A stretch of 64,000 nt of DNA, from the NCBI GenBank assembly GCA_018262855.1, contig JADFDO010000003.1, positions 124,001 to 188,000 of the forward strand. Direction: 5' to 3'. This document shows, in pieces, positions 17,257 through 24,650 of this stretch. This DNA comes from Methanolinea sp. (GTDB taxonomy: Archaea > Halobacteriota > Methanomicrobia > Methanomicrobiales > Methanospirillaceae). A program made the position numbers and the translations under genes. The notes beneath the pieces are model-generated. The model was given only the letters and a program-made list of their open reading frames with translations, did no database searches and was not told the DNA's origin. Within the stretch, counting starts at the first letter, position 1, and every line of letters starts with the position of its first letter.

Positions 17257-18176
17257 AAAATACCCCTCTCTTCACGACATGTGCTGAGTTTCCCGTCACT
17301 GGACATCTCTCTGAGTATTTTTCCGACTTCGTGGAGATGCAGTCCGGTTGCTTCTGAAAGGTCTTTTGCCGTACTGGGACGGCGTTTGAGGATATCACGG
17401 ATAATTGCAGCCGCGTTCTCGACACAGGAGGGACGCGGACCCCCATAGACGACAGATTTTATTGGCTCTGATCCGGGAAGGCCCATCAGGCGGGCAGCTT
17501 CTGCGAGTTCTTCATGTGTGGCAGGACTGACCCACGGTTCTGTTCCCGGGCGGTCCAGGGTGTTAAGCTGGACTCTCTCGGGCCTGATGTCCCGGATCGT
17601 CGCACCCAGGGCTGCAAGGCCCTCACGCTCCATATTGATCCCGGGAATCAGGAAGACCTCGAGCCAGATCTCCCCCTTGTAGACTTCCCGGAAATCGCGA
17701 AGGCCATGGATGACTTTCTGTATAGTGAGTCCGGGTGCGGGCCTGTGGATCTTCTGGAATGACTCCTCTTCGACAGTTGAAAGGGTGGGGAGAATCACAT
17801 CAGCAGGGATGAGTTCTTCCCGGACCGCCGGGTCCCACAACATGCTGCCGTTTGTGAGGACCGCGAGTGGATAGGAAGAAAAATTGGATTTCACATACCT
17901 GATTATCCTGCCAAGCGAGAGGGAAAGGGTCGGTTCACCGGAACCTGACAGGGTAATGAAATCAAGATCAGGTGTTGGAGAGAGAAAAAGGGCGAGCTCC
18001 TCCTCTATCTCATGAGGGGGGAAGTATTCTTCCCTTGTTGTTGTGCGGTGGGTTGTCGAACCGACCTCACAGTATACACAATCATACGAACAGGTCTTAT
18101 GCGGGACCAGGTCCACTCCAAGCGATCGTCCCAGGCGTCGGGATAAGACAGGTCCGAAGAGATGGGAATAACCCAT
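17235..18176 (-). CDS. radical SAM protein with C-terminal winged-helix domain
   Basis: A 313-residue protein. Residues 1 to about 235 form a radical SAM domain with cluster cysteines 29, 33 and 36 (TCSYDCVYC) and LSGSGEPTLS, as in the COG0731-like (wyosine/MoaA-related) group. Residues of roughly 255-313 (IIRDILKRRPSTAKDLSEATGLHLHEVGKILREM) look like a winged helix. The substrate is unknown; the HTH suggests nucleic-acid contact or a regulatory role. The ATG at 18176 is preceded by GGTATCACT, similar to a ribosome binding site, and places the GYSHLFGPVLSRRLG family N-terminus at the start, so the longer frame to 18260 is rejected. Confidence 0.8.
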   Translation of the reverse strand: MGYSHLFGPVLSRRLGRSLGVDLVPHKTCSYDCVYCEVGSTTHRTTTREEYFPPHEIEEELALFLSPTPDLDFITLSGSGEPTLSLSLGRIIRYVKSNFSSYPLAVLTNGSMLWDPAVREELIPADVILPTLSTVEEESFQKIHRPAPGLTIQKVIHGLRDFREVYKGEIWLEVFLIPGINMEREGLAALGATIRDIRPERVQLNTLDRPGTEPWVSPATHEELAEAARLMGLPGSEPIKSVVYGGPRPSCVENAAAIIRDILKRRPSTAKDLSEATGLHLHEVGKILREMSSDGKLSTCREERGIFYSWTGD

Positions 18177-18298
18177 AGTGATACCAGATGAGGCGACAGG
18201 TTTCTTATAGACTTGGATGATGGCTTGTTGAAAATACGACTGGAATTTGATAAAAACCAAATGTTCATTATTATTGCCTACCTTTTTAATCTCCAGTC

Positions 18299-18814
18299 AT
18301 GGCAGGTTCGAATTCTGTCCGGTATCAGTTCATTGGCGTGATTCATTCACCCTTCACAGACCAGAAGGATACACCAATTCAGAGTATTTTTTCGAATGCA
18401 CAAGGGATGGTTGAGGTATTTCCACCCTTTGTGAAGGGCCTGGATGGTCTTTCGGAGTTCTCCCACCTCTACCTGATCTATCATTTCCACAAGGCAACGC
18501 CGGGGCGACTCGAGGAAACTCCGTTTCTCGATGGTGAGAAGCCCAGGGGGATCTTCTGCATCCGGCATTACAACAGGCCAAACCCTATCGGTATCTCAAT
18601 TGTGGAACTGGAAAAGGTTGAAGGGAACTGCCTGTTCGTCAAGGGTGTCGACGTCCTTGACGGCACCCCGCTTCTTGATATCAAACCGTACGTGGTGCGG
18701 TTTGACAATCGTGAAAATGCAAGGAGTGGTTGGGTGGATAAGAAGCCAATAAAAAACATCCAGGATATGGAGGCAACACCGGGCCGGTTGCTGGACAGGA
18801 CCCGGGATCCATGA
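18299..18814 (+). CDS. trmO: TrmO-family tRNA methyltransferase (TsaA/UPF0066)
   Basis: TrmO N6-methylates threonylcarbamoyladenosine at position 37 of tRNA using S-adenosylmethionine. The 171-residue protein has IGVIHSPFTDQKDTPIQ at the N-terminus, FSHLYLIYHFHKA, the signature HYNRPNPIGISIVEL (SAM site), and LDGTPLLDIKPYV. The usual T-R-S-P-x-R segment is altered to IRHYNRPNPIGIS, but the RPNPIG core is intact. It lies 54 bp before the NifX-like gene and may belong to a separate transcript. Confidence 0.85.
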   Translation: MAGSNSVRYQFIGVIHSPFTDQKDTPIQSIFSNAQGMVEVFPPFVKGLDGLSEFSHLYLIYHFHKATPGRLEETPFLDGEKPRGIFCIRHYNRPNPIGISIVELEKVEGNCLFVKGVDVLDGTPLLDIKPYVVRFDNRENARSGWVDKKPIKNIQDMEATPGRLLDRTRDP

Positions 18815-18835
18815 GAACGAGGTACGATACCCACA

Positions 18836-18843
18836 CATATATG
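18836..18843 (+). promoter_or_regulatory. TATA box of the NifX-MinD cluster
   Basis: CATATATG is centred about 29 bp upstream of the ATG at 18868, so the transcript would have a leader of only a few nucleotides. Confidence 0.45.
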
Positions 18844-18867
18844 CTCATATGAGTAAAAATAACCAGT

Positions 18868-19203
18868 ATGTTAGTCTGTATCACTTCGAAAGGCCCGACG
18901 CCTGAAAACCCTGTAGAGGAGAGGTTTGGAAGATCGCCATACTTCCTTTTCAAGGATACCGAAGGTGGCGACTGGAGTTCTGTTGCAAACAAGTTTGCCG
19001 ACGCAGCAGGGGGCGTCGGACCCAGAGCTGCCCAGACAGTCATCGACAAGGGAGCTCATGTACTCATTACAGGGAACATCGGGGGAAATGCGCTCCCGGT
19101 TATCCAGGCAGCAGGGATCGAGATATACCAGTACAGGGATAGCGGGACTGCTGGAGAGGCATTTCAGAAATACGTCGAAGGCCAGCTGAAAAAATTCTCC
19201 TGA
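18868..19203 (+). CDS. NifX/NifB-type dinitrogenase cofactor-domain protein
   Basis: A 111-residue single-domain protein of the NifX/MTH1175 family, which in nitrogen fixers binds Fe-S or FeMo-cofactor precursors. Recognisable parts are the basic N-terminus, FGRSPYFLFKD, and the C-terminal GAHVLITGNIGGNALPVIQAAGIEIYQ. No nif genes are seen in the window, so a role in nitrogen fixation is not implied. It leads a unit with two MinD-type ATPases (8 bp to the next gene) and DUF134, pointing to Fe-S or metal-cofactor handling. Confidence 0.85.
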   Translation: MLVCITSKGPTPENPVEERFGRSPYFLFKDTEGGDWSSVANKFADAAGGVGPRAAQTVIDKGAHVLITGNIGGNALPVIQAAGIEIYQYRDSGTAGEAFQKYVEGQLKKFS

Positions 19204-19210
19204 GGATCTC

Positions 19211-20059
19211 ATGAGACTGGTGATCGCCAGTGGTAAAGGGGGAACCGGGAAGACACTTGTTGCAGCAAACCTTGCAGCATCGCTCGCGGCAGAGCGGGAG
19301 ATAGTGCTGGCAGACTGTGATGTCGAAGAGCCAAACCTTCATCTGTTCTTCCCATCGGAGGAGGAAACACTCCCTGTGATGACAGATGTACCCGAATTTG
19401 ATAATTCGCGGTGCACAAAGTGCGGTAAATGCGGGGAGTTCTGCCAGTACGGGGCGATTGTAGTCCTTAAGGACCGGATCATGTTCTTCCCTGAGATGTG
19501 CCACGGGTGTGGTGGGTGCGAGATAGTCTGCCCTGAAGGAGCGATTTCGCTCAAAAAGCGACCCATTGGTCACGTTGCATTTTCGGCACCGAGGGAAAGA
19601 ATCATCCTTGTGACAGGGGTTATGAACGAACGCGAGGTCATGAGCCCCCACGTTATCAGGGAGACACTGGCATATACTGCCGGACACCCCCTTATCATCT
19701 GCGATGCGCCTCCGGGTACTGCCTGCCCCCTTGTGGAGACTCTTGAAGGAGCTGATGCCTGCGTTTTTGTTACCGAACCAACCCCGTTCGGACTCCACGA
19801 TCTAAAACTTGCTGCAGGCGTTGCGGAGGTGCTGGGGATACCTTCCGGGGTGGTAATCAACAGGAGTATGGGGGATGACGAAATTATCCGCGAATTCTGC
19901 CAGTCGAGAAATCTCCCTGTCCTCATGGTCATCCCGTTTGACCGCGAGATTGCAGTGGCGGCGAACAGCGGTGACCTCGTGATTGAAAAGATACAGGGAA
20001 TGAAAACCCGGTTCATTGAACTCTTTGAAAAGGTTCGCGCTCTTCCGGGGGTGGAATGA
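19211..20059 (+). CDS. MinD/Mrp-type P-loop ATPase with inserted ferredoxin domain, copy 1
   Basis: A 282-residue deviant-Walker ATPase. SGKGGTGKT lies at 7-15 and DCDVEEPNL near 36. A two-cluster ferredoxin insert follows, with CTKCGKCGEFC and CHGCGGCEIVC, each of which would bind one [4Fe-4S] cluster. CDAPPGTACPLVETL and VFVTEPTPFGLHDLK complete the ATPase. Related Mrp/NBP35-like proteins act in Fe-S cluster assembly or delivery. The stop overlaps the start of the second copy by 4 bp, so the two subunits are probably made together and may form a heterodimer. Confidence 0.87.
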   Translation: MRLVIASGKGGTGKTLVAANLAASLAAEREIVLADCDVEEPNLHLFFPSEEETLPVMTDVPEFDNSRCTKCGKCGEFCQYGAIVVLKDRIMFFPEMCHGCGGCEIVCPEGAISLKKRPIGHVAFSAPRERIILVTGVMNEREVMSPHVIRETLAYTAGHPLIICDAPPGTACPLVETLEGADACVFVTEPTPFGLHDLKLAAGVAEVLGIPSGVVINRSMGDDEIIREFCQSRNLPVLMVIPFDREIAVAANSGDLVIEKIQGMKTRFIELFEKVRALPGVE

Positions 20060-20946
20060 TGCTGCAGGTTGCAGTACTCTCCGGAAAGGGTGGCACGGGA
20101 AAGACGGTGGTCACTGCAGCACTTTCGGATATCCTTCCCGGGAGGAAAGGCTTTGCAGATTGTGACGTGGAGGCCGCAAACCTTGCCCTTCTCCTCGGTC
20201 CCCGGGAAAAGAGCAGGATTCCATTTTTCGGCTTGAAAAAGGCGACTGTGCAGAAAGAGATATGTCAGGAGTGCGGTCTCTGTACAGGTGTATGCCATTT
20301 TGGGGCCATCCGCCAGGACCCGTCAGGCATTATCACCATAGATCCAATACGCTGTGAAGGATGTGCGGTGTGCAGGGAGGCATGCCCGGCAGGAGCCATT
20401 TCCCTTTCCGATCACCAGAATGGAGAGATCATACTCGCGGATACGGATCATGGACCTCTTGTCTACGCAGAACTTCATCCGGGCTCCGGGAATTCAGGGC
20501 TCCTGGTTCACGAGGTGAAGAAGGTGGCCCTGAAGGAGTCAGATGGACGCGATCTCCTTATTATTGACGGTCCGCCAGGGATTGGATGCCCGGTTATCTC
20601 GACGCTGAGCGGGATCAATGCCGCTATATTTGTTACCGAACCCGGCATCGCGGCACTGCATGATCTGCGCAGGTTGGTTGCTGTCTCTGCAGGATTCTCA
20701 CTCTCGTCGTTTGTCGTCATAAACAGGGCGGACCTCCACCCCGGGTTTGCAAAGGAGATAGAATTGTTCTGTAAAGAGAAAGGAATTCCTGTAATCGGGA
20801 AGATCCCGTTCGATCCCACCGTGATCGAATCGGTGAGAGAGGGGGTCCCTGTAACCAGACGCGAATGCGCGGCGTCCCATGAATTAAAGAACATTGGCAG
20901 GCGGCTTATGGAGGAGCTTTTACATGAACCCGGGCGTTCAGGATGA
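20056..20946 (+). CDS. MinD/Mrp-type P-loop ATPase with inserted ferredoxin domain, copy 2
   Basis: A 296-residue paralogue of the preceding protein, with SGKGGTGKT near the N-terminus, DCDVEAANLALLL, ferredoxin cysteines in CQECGLCTGVC and CEGCAVCREAC, and DGPPGIGCPVISTLSG. The differing Walker B contexts suggest the two copies have diverged rather than being a fresh duplication. ATG codons at 20056 and 20059 are both possible starts. Its 3' end overlaps the DUF134 gene by 23 bp. Confidence 0.87.
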   Translation: MMLQVAVLSGKGGTGKTVVTAALSDILPGRKGFADCDVEAANLALLLGPREKSRIPFFGLKKATVQKEICQECGLCTGVCHFGAIRQDPSGIITIDPIRCEGCAVCREACPAGAISLSDHQNGEIILADTDHGPLVYAELHPGSGNSGLLVHEVKKVALKESDGRDLLIIDGPPGIGCPVISTLSGINAAIFVTEPGIAALHDLRRLVAVSAGFSLSSFVVINRADLHPGFAKEIELFCKEKGIPVIGKIPFDPTVIESVREGVPVTRRECAASHELKNIGRRLMEELLHEPGRSG

Positions 20947-21322
20947 AAATTCCCACAGAGGCCGGCCAAGGATCCGGAGGAAATCCGGGAAGAGAATGTG
21001 GGGGAGATGTTTTGAACCATGCCGGTTCGAAGGAGTTGACTCTACCGGGCAGGTGATCCTTCGTCAGGACGAGCTCGAGATCTTAAGGCTGATTGATATT
21101 GAAGGGCTTTCACAGGAAGAAGCATCGGAGAAAATGGGCATCTCACGACGAACATTGTGGCGTGACCTGCAGGAGACCCGAAAAAAATGTGCAGAAGCGC
21201 TGATTTACGGAAAGAAGATCACCCTTGCCGGATGCGCCGGGAATGAACAAGGCTTTTGTCACAGGCAGAGAAGAGAACCCCCTGATTCACCTGGCGGAAG
21301 TGACGATATGAAAGAGTCCTGA
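20924..21322 (+). CDS. DUF134/UPF0251 predicted DNA-binding protein
   Basis: A 132-residue protein. An N-terminal GRPRIRR segment and a Cys-containing region (WGRCFEPCRFEGVD) precede a helix-turn-helix (LSQEEASEKMGISRRTLWRDLQETRKK) typical of DUF134. The family is repeatedly found beside NifX-like and MinD-type genes in anaerobes, so it could be the local regulator, perhaps sensing Fe-S status through its cysteines (inference). The start at 20924 follows GAGGAG inside the preceding gene. Confidence 0.82.
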   Translation: MNPGVQDENSHRGRPRIRRKSGKRMWGRCFEPCRFEGVDSTGQVILRQDELEILRLIDIEGLSQEEASEKMGISRRTLWRDLQETRKKCAEALIYGKKITLAGCAGNEQGFCHRQRREPPDSPGGSDDMKES

Positions 21323-21326
21323 TGGA

Positions 21327-21665
21327 TCAGGAGAGGAGATCCAGCGCCTCTTTTCCCGTCATCCCCACAGCAACCCCCAATCCCCGTGCATCAGCGTTGG
21401 CGTCTTTCACAATCCCCTCCAGCAGGTCAGATATTGTGGTGATCGATGGTCCTCCGGATGGCCTCACTCTCGCTGCAGCATACCCGAACTTTTCAAGAGC
21501 AGTAACATCGAATGCCCCGCATCCGAGGAGACCGCGCGCAGCAACCACGCCTACCAGATTCACCGGCCCGATGGCGATGACGAATCCTTTTCCCTCCGAA
21601 TTACGGAGAGGCACTGGTTCTTCATGCATACTGATGATCTGGTGTTTCCTGGTGATGAATGCCAT
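21327..21665 (-). CDS. DUF1805 (YunC-like) protein
   Basis: A 112-residue protein of the DUF1805 family, found widely in methanogens and some firmicutes; its function is unknown. Family signs are GKGFVIAIGPVNLVGVVAARGLLGCGAFDVTALEKFGYAAARV and a DLLEGIVKDAN segment. It is convergent with DUF134 (4 bp apart) and divergent from the second cofH (47 bp apart), so it shares a promoter region with the latter. Confidence 0.78.
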   Translation of the reverse strand: MAFITRKHQIISMHEEPVPLRNSEGKGFVIAIGPVNLVGVVAARGLLGCGAFDVTALEKFGYAAARVRPSGGPSITTISDLLEGIVKDANADARGLGVAVGMTGKEALDLLS

Positions 21666-21674
21666 GGAGTGTGG

Positions 21675-21682
21675 CTTTATAT
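21675..21682 (+). promoter_or_regulatory. TATA box of the second cofH
   Basis: CTTTATAT is centred about 35 bp upstream of the ATG at 21713, giving a short leader that carries a GAGGATCC ribosome binding site. Confidence 0.45.
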
Positions 21683-21712
21683 TCAGAACAGCACTACTCA
21701 GTCAGAGGATCC

Positions 21713-22837
21713 ATGTCAACCAGTAGCATGGCGATATCATCCAGCATCACAGGAAACGACCTGGAACACTTACTCAGCGAAGTCCTAGAGGGTCATCGCC
21801 TCACAGACGAAGAAGGGCTTTCGCTTCTTTCGGTGAGGGGCAGAGATTTATGGAGGGTTGCCGCGGCAGCAGATGAACGGCGAGCCCGGGTGGTGGGAAA
21901 CACTGTTACATACGTAAGAAACCAGAATATCAATGTCACCAATATCTGCATCAACTCCTGCGGATTCTGCGGGTTTTCGCGCAAGAAAGGGGATCCCGAC
22001 ACGTACTATTTTCCCTGCAGTGTTGTGAGGGATAAGGCAGCACTTGCACTCTCGCGTGGAGTCACCGAGATCTGCACTGTTTCTGGCCTGCACCCGGATT
22101 TTGATGCGGAGTCTTACCTTGAGATCATCTCCTGCATCAGGGAAGGGGCTCCAGGTGTTCATATCCATGCAAGCAATCCCATGGAGGTTGCGTATGGTGC
22201 CCGTCAGAGCGGCATTTCAACGCGGGAGATGCTGGAATTGATGAAGGACGCGGGTCTTGGTTCGCTCTGCGGGACCGCCGCAGAGATCCTGGTAGACGAC
22301 GTGCGAAAGGTCATATGTCCGGGGAAGGTTACCACTGCTGAATGGGAGCGGATAATCAGGGAGGCGCATTCGCTTGGCATCCGGTCCACTGCGACCATCA
22401 TGTACGGCCACTGTGAAACCGCTCTCGATCAGATACGTCACCTTGCCATACTCAGACGGATCCAGGATGAAACAGGCGGATTCACAGAGTTTGTCCCGCT
22501 CAGTTTTATCCATCGTGAAACTCCCATGTTCAAAAGCGGCCTGGCCCGGGCAGGAGCCACGGGGCGCGAAGATCTCCTGATGATCGCGGTCTCCCGTCTT
22601 TTCCTTGACAATATCCCCCACATCCAGGTCTCGTGGGTGAAACTTGGTCTTAAAATGGCACAACTCTGCCTGCTTTCGGGTGGAGACGACCTGGGTGGGA
22701 CGATGTTCGAAGAGAGTATCTCAAAAGGGGCAGGAGCGGTGAATACCGATTATCTTGACCCGGAGGAGATGCGGAGGATTGCTGAGGATGCCGGAAGGAT
22801 TCTCCAAAGAAGAACCACCCTTTATACCCCGATTTAA
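21713..22837 (+). CDS. cofH: CofH-type radical SAM enzyme, second copy
   Basis: A 374-residue enzyme closely related to the copy at 16150, with radical SAM cysteines 79, 83 and 86 (NICINSCGFCGFSRKKGD). Downstream motifs VSGLHPDF, IHASNPMEV, LCGTAAEILVDDVRKVICPGK, ATIMYGHCET and DLGGTMFEESIS match. The CGFCGFSR form resembles CofH proteins of other Methanomicrobiales, so this may be the main F420 enzyme, but that is a judgement by eye. The ATG at 21713 has a GAGG ribosome binding site; an ATG at 21728 is also possible. No cofG is in the window. Confidence 0.9.
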   Translation: MSTSSMAISSSITGNDLEHLLSEVLEGHRLTDEEGLSLLSVRGRDLWRVAAAADERRARVVGNTVTYVRNQNINVTNICINSCGFCGFSRKKGDPDTYYFPCSVVRDKAALALSRGVTEICTVSGLHPDFDAESYLEIISCIREGAPGVHIHASNPMEVAYGARQSGISTREMLELMKDAGLGSLCGTAAEILVDDVRKVICPGKVTTAEWERIIREAHSLGIRSTATIMYGHCETALDQIRHLAILRRIQDETGGFTEFVPLSFIHRETPMFKSGLARAGATGREDLLMIAVSRLFLDNIPHIQVSWVKLGLKMAQLCLLSGGDDLGGTMFEESISKGAGAVNTDYLDPEEMRRIAEDAGRILQRRTTLYTPI

Positions 22838-23013
22838 GGAATCACCAGAACTGGTACCAGGGTCATCACTATCGCGTGAATAGCTCCCTGTCCCTTACTT
22901 CCGCAATGAAAAACAAGATGAGGCACTTTCCAGGGAGCCTTTTGATGCGGTATATTCCGGACAACCGGCTTTTTTGGATGTGATGGGGACTATGTGATTG
23001 TTGGAAAAAGGAA

Positions 23014-23565
23014 TTAATCGTGGGGCTTTAAAAGCTGTACGATCTTATCCCCGATAACCTGGGCTCTTTTCAATCCTTTCTGGTCTTTTTCAATGTCCCC
23101 TTCGAGGTAGCCCTTACCCCTCACCCATCCGAGGTAAGAGAACTCATGGGCATTTAAGAAACCCTCGAGGGTCTCGATCGTTCTTGCGCCCCCTTTGTTG
23201 GCGCAGACTGCGACTGCGACTGCCTTCCTCCCTGATAGTTTCCGGCGATGGTAGAGGGAATAACTGCGATCGATAAAATTTTTCAGGTGACCGCATACAT
23301 CGAAATAATAGGTCGGGGAACCGATGACCAGGACTTCGCAATCCAGGACTTTCTCCATGATCTCCCCCCAGTCATCATTCCTGATCACGCACCAGTCCTT
23401 CTCCTTGCACTTCTCGCATCCCAGGCAGGGCTTGATGTCCTTTCCTGCAAGTGATATGAACTCGGTCTTGATTCCTGCCTTTTCACAACGCTCCAGAACT
23501 GCCTTTACCAGAAGGGTTGTGTTGCCATCCTTCCGCATACTCCCTGAGATACCCAGCACGCTCAT
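23014..23565 (-). CDS. iron-sulfur flavoprotein (Isf-like)
   Basis: An FMN-binding NADPH-dependent-reductase-type flavodoxin of 183 residues. The N-terminus GISGSMRKDGNTTLLVKAV binds the FMN phosphate. The segment CLGCEKCKEKDWC (about residues 47-59) has exactly the compact C-x2-C-x2-C-x5-C spacing of the [4Fe-4S] cluster in Methanosarcina Isf. GSPTYYFDVCGHLKNFIDR follows. Isf proteins pass electrons from ferredoxin to oxygen or peroxide, so an oxidative-stress role is likely. Confidence 0.87.
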   Translation of the reverse strand: MSVLGISGSMRKDGNTTLLVKAVLERCEKAGIKTEFISLAGKDIKPCLGCEKCKEKDWCVIRNDDWGEIMEKVLDCEVLVIGSPTYYFDVCGHLKNFIDRSYSLYHRRKLSGRKAVAVAVCANKGGARTIETLEGFLNAHEFSYLGWVRGKGYLEGDIEKDQKGLKRAQVIGDKIVQLLKPHD

Positions 23566-23583
23566 GAACTAACACTTAACCTT

Positions 23584-24018
23584 CTACTTTTTGATTGTTT
23601 TGCTAAGCGCAGAAAGGCCAAGAATTGCCGCGGTATCGGGGATTATCTCCCCAGGATCAAGGGCAAACGAAAAGAGATGGGTGGTGCAGAGGCAATCGCT
23701 GCACCCAAAACCCCGGACCATATCCCCGGGAATCAGTGATGCCAGGTGGCATTCCAGGCGTTCTTCAGTGGGAAAACAATGAACGCGTACAAGAGAAAAT
23801 TTGTCTGACATCAGGAGATAGTCAATGTGCCACCTGGGCTTCCTGATATCACCAAGGGCACACCGTATGTGCCGGGTAACACGGGCAAGACCTCCGGGGC
23901 CCAGCGCCGAGCCCACATAGACATGGAACCCTGCGCGAAACGTAACTCTTCCCAGGGCTCCAATGCTCAACGAGCAGGCCGGATTCCTGAGCACAATGCA
24001 GTAGATCCCCTTATGCAT
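23584..24018 (-). CDS. DUF123 (Uri/GIY-YIG-like) protein
   Basis: A 144-residue member of DUF123, a GIY-YIG nuclease-related family. Characteristic parts are KGIYCIVLRNPACSLSIGALGRVTFRAGFHVYVGSALGPGGLARVTRHI, HIDYLL, and the Cys-rich GFGCSDCLCTTHLFSF. It may act as a small DNA endonuclease, though no function is proven. The ATG at 24018 overlaps the stop of the upstream MBL gene by 8 bp, indicating translational coupling; the longer frame to 24087 runs through that gene and is rejected. Confidence 0.82.
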   Translation of the reverse strand: MHKGIYCIVLRNPACSLSIGALGRVTFRAGFHVYVGSALGPGGLARVTRHIRCALGDIRKPRWHIDYLLMSDKFSLVRVHCFPTEERLECHLASLIPGDMVRGFGCSDCLCTTHLFSFALDPGEIIPDTAAILGLSALSKTIKK

Positions 24019-24613
24019 ACGTGATACGGAGCAATTCTTTCGCAGCAAGGATATGGCGTGTTCCTCCCTTCTGCACGGGCGAACCATGGCCGGGGTAGAG
24101 CCCCTCTATTTCTATCCCCGACAGCCGTTCGAGCGAATTCATCAGATCTGACCGGCTCCCTCCCGGGAAGTCGAAGCGTCCGAAACCCCCGTCGCAGAAG
24201 ACAGTATCTCCCGAAAGAAGGACCTTTTCATCAGGGGAGTGGAGGCAGATGCTCCCGGGAGTATGGCCCGGAGTGTGTATGACAGTGAGATCTCCCACCC
24301 GGTCACCATCCTCAAGCAGCCTGTCAGGGAGATGCTGGGGAGCATGTGCCCCGAAATGCATGGAGAGTGATACCGCATCACTCGAAAGTCCCGGGGCATC
24401 AAGCCGGTGAATGCTTACTGGTGCATCGCACATGGATGCAATCTCGTGCACGTGTGCGATATGATCATAATGGCAGTGGGTGAGCACGATCTCGTTGATG
24501 TGGTCCCCGTATTGCTCAACAGCGGTAGGAAGTATCCCTGCATCCACCAGCACATCTCCGAAGAGATAGGCATTCCCGAGAAACCCTCCGCCCGGTATCC
24601 ACCTGACAGGCAT
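24011..24613 (-). CDS. MBL-fold metallo-hydrolase
   Basis: A 200-residue metallo-beta-lactamase-fold hydrolase of the glyoxalase II-like group. It has the metal motif THCHYDH at 45-51, HTPGHTPGSICL, an SGDTVF metal Asp and the C-terminal PGHGS. All ligands for a binuclear metal site are present. The substrate is unknown. It is divergent from thiC, with 37 bp between the chosen starts. Confidence 0.85.
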   Translation of the reverse strand: MPVRWIPGGGFLGNAYLFGDVLVDAGILPTAVEQYGDHINEIVLTHCHYDHIAHVHEIASMCDAPVSIHRLDAPGLSSDAVSLSMHFGAHAPQHLPDRLLEDGDRVGDLTVIHTPGHTPGSICLHSPDEKVLLSGDTVFCDGGFGRFDFPGGSRSDLMNSLERLSGIEIEGLYPGHGSPVQKGGTRHILAAKELLRITYA

Positions 24614-24618
24614 GGTAG

Positions 24619-24628
24619 AATAAATTTA
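24619..24628 (+). promoter_or_regulatory. TATA box of thiC
   Basis: AATAAATTTA is centred 27 bp upstream of the ATG at 24651, predicting a leaderless thiC mRNA and deciding between the two candidate starts. Confidence 0.5.
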
Positions 24629-24650
24629 GTTCGCACACCAAATGTGTGTT

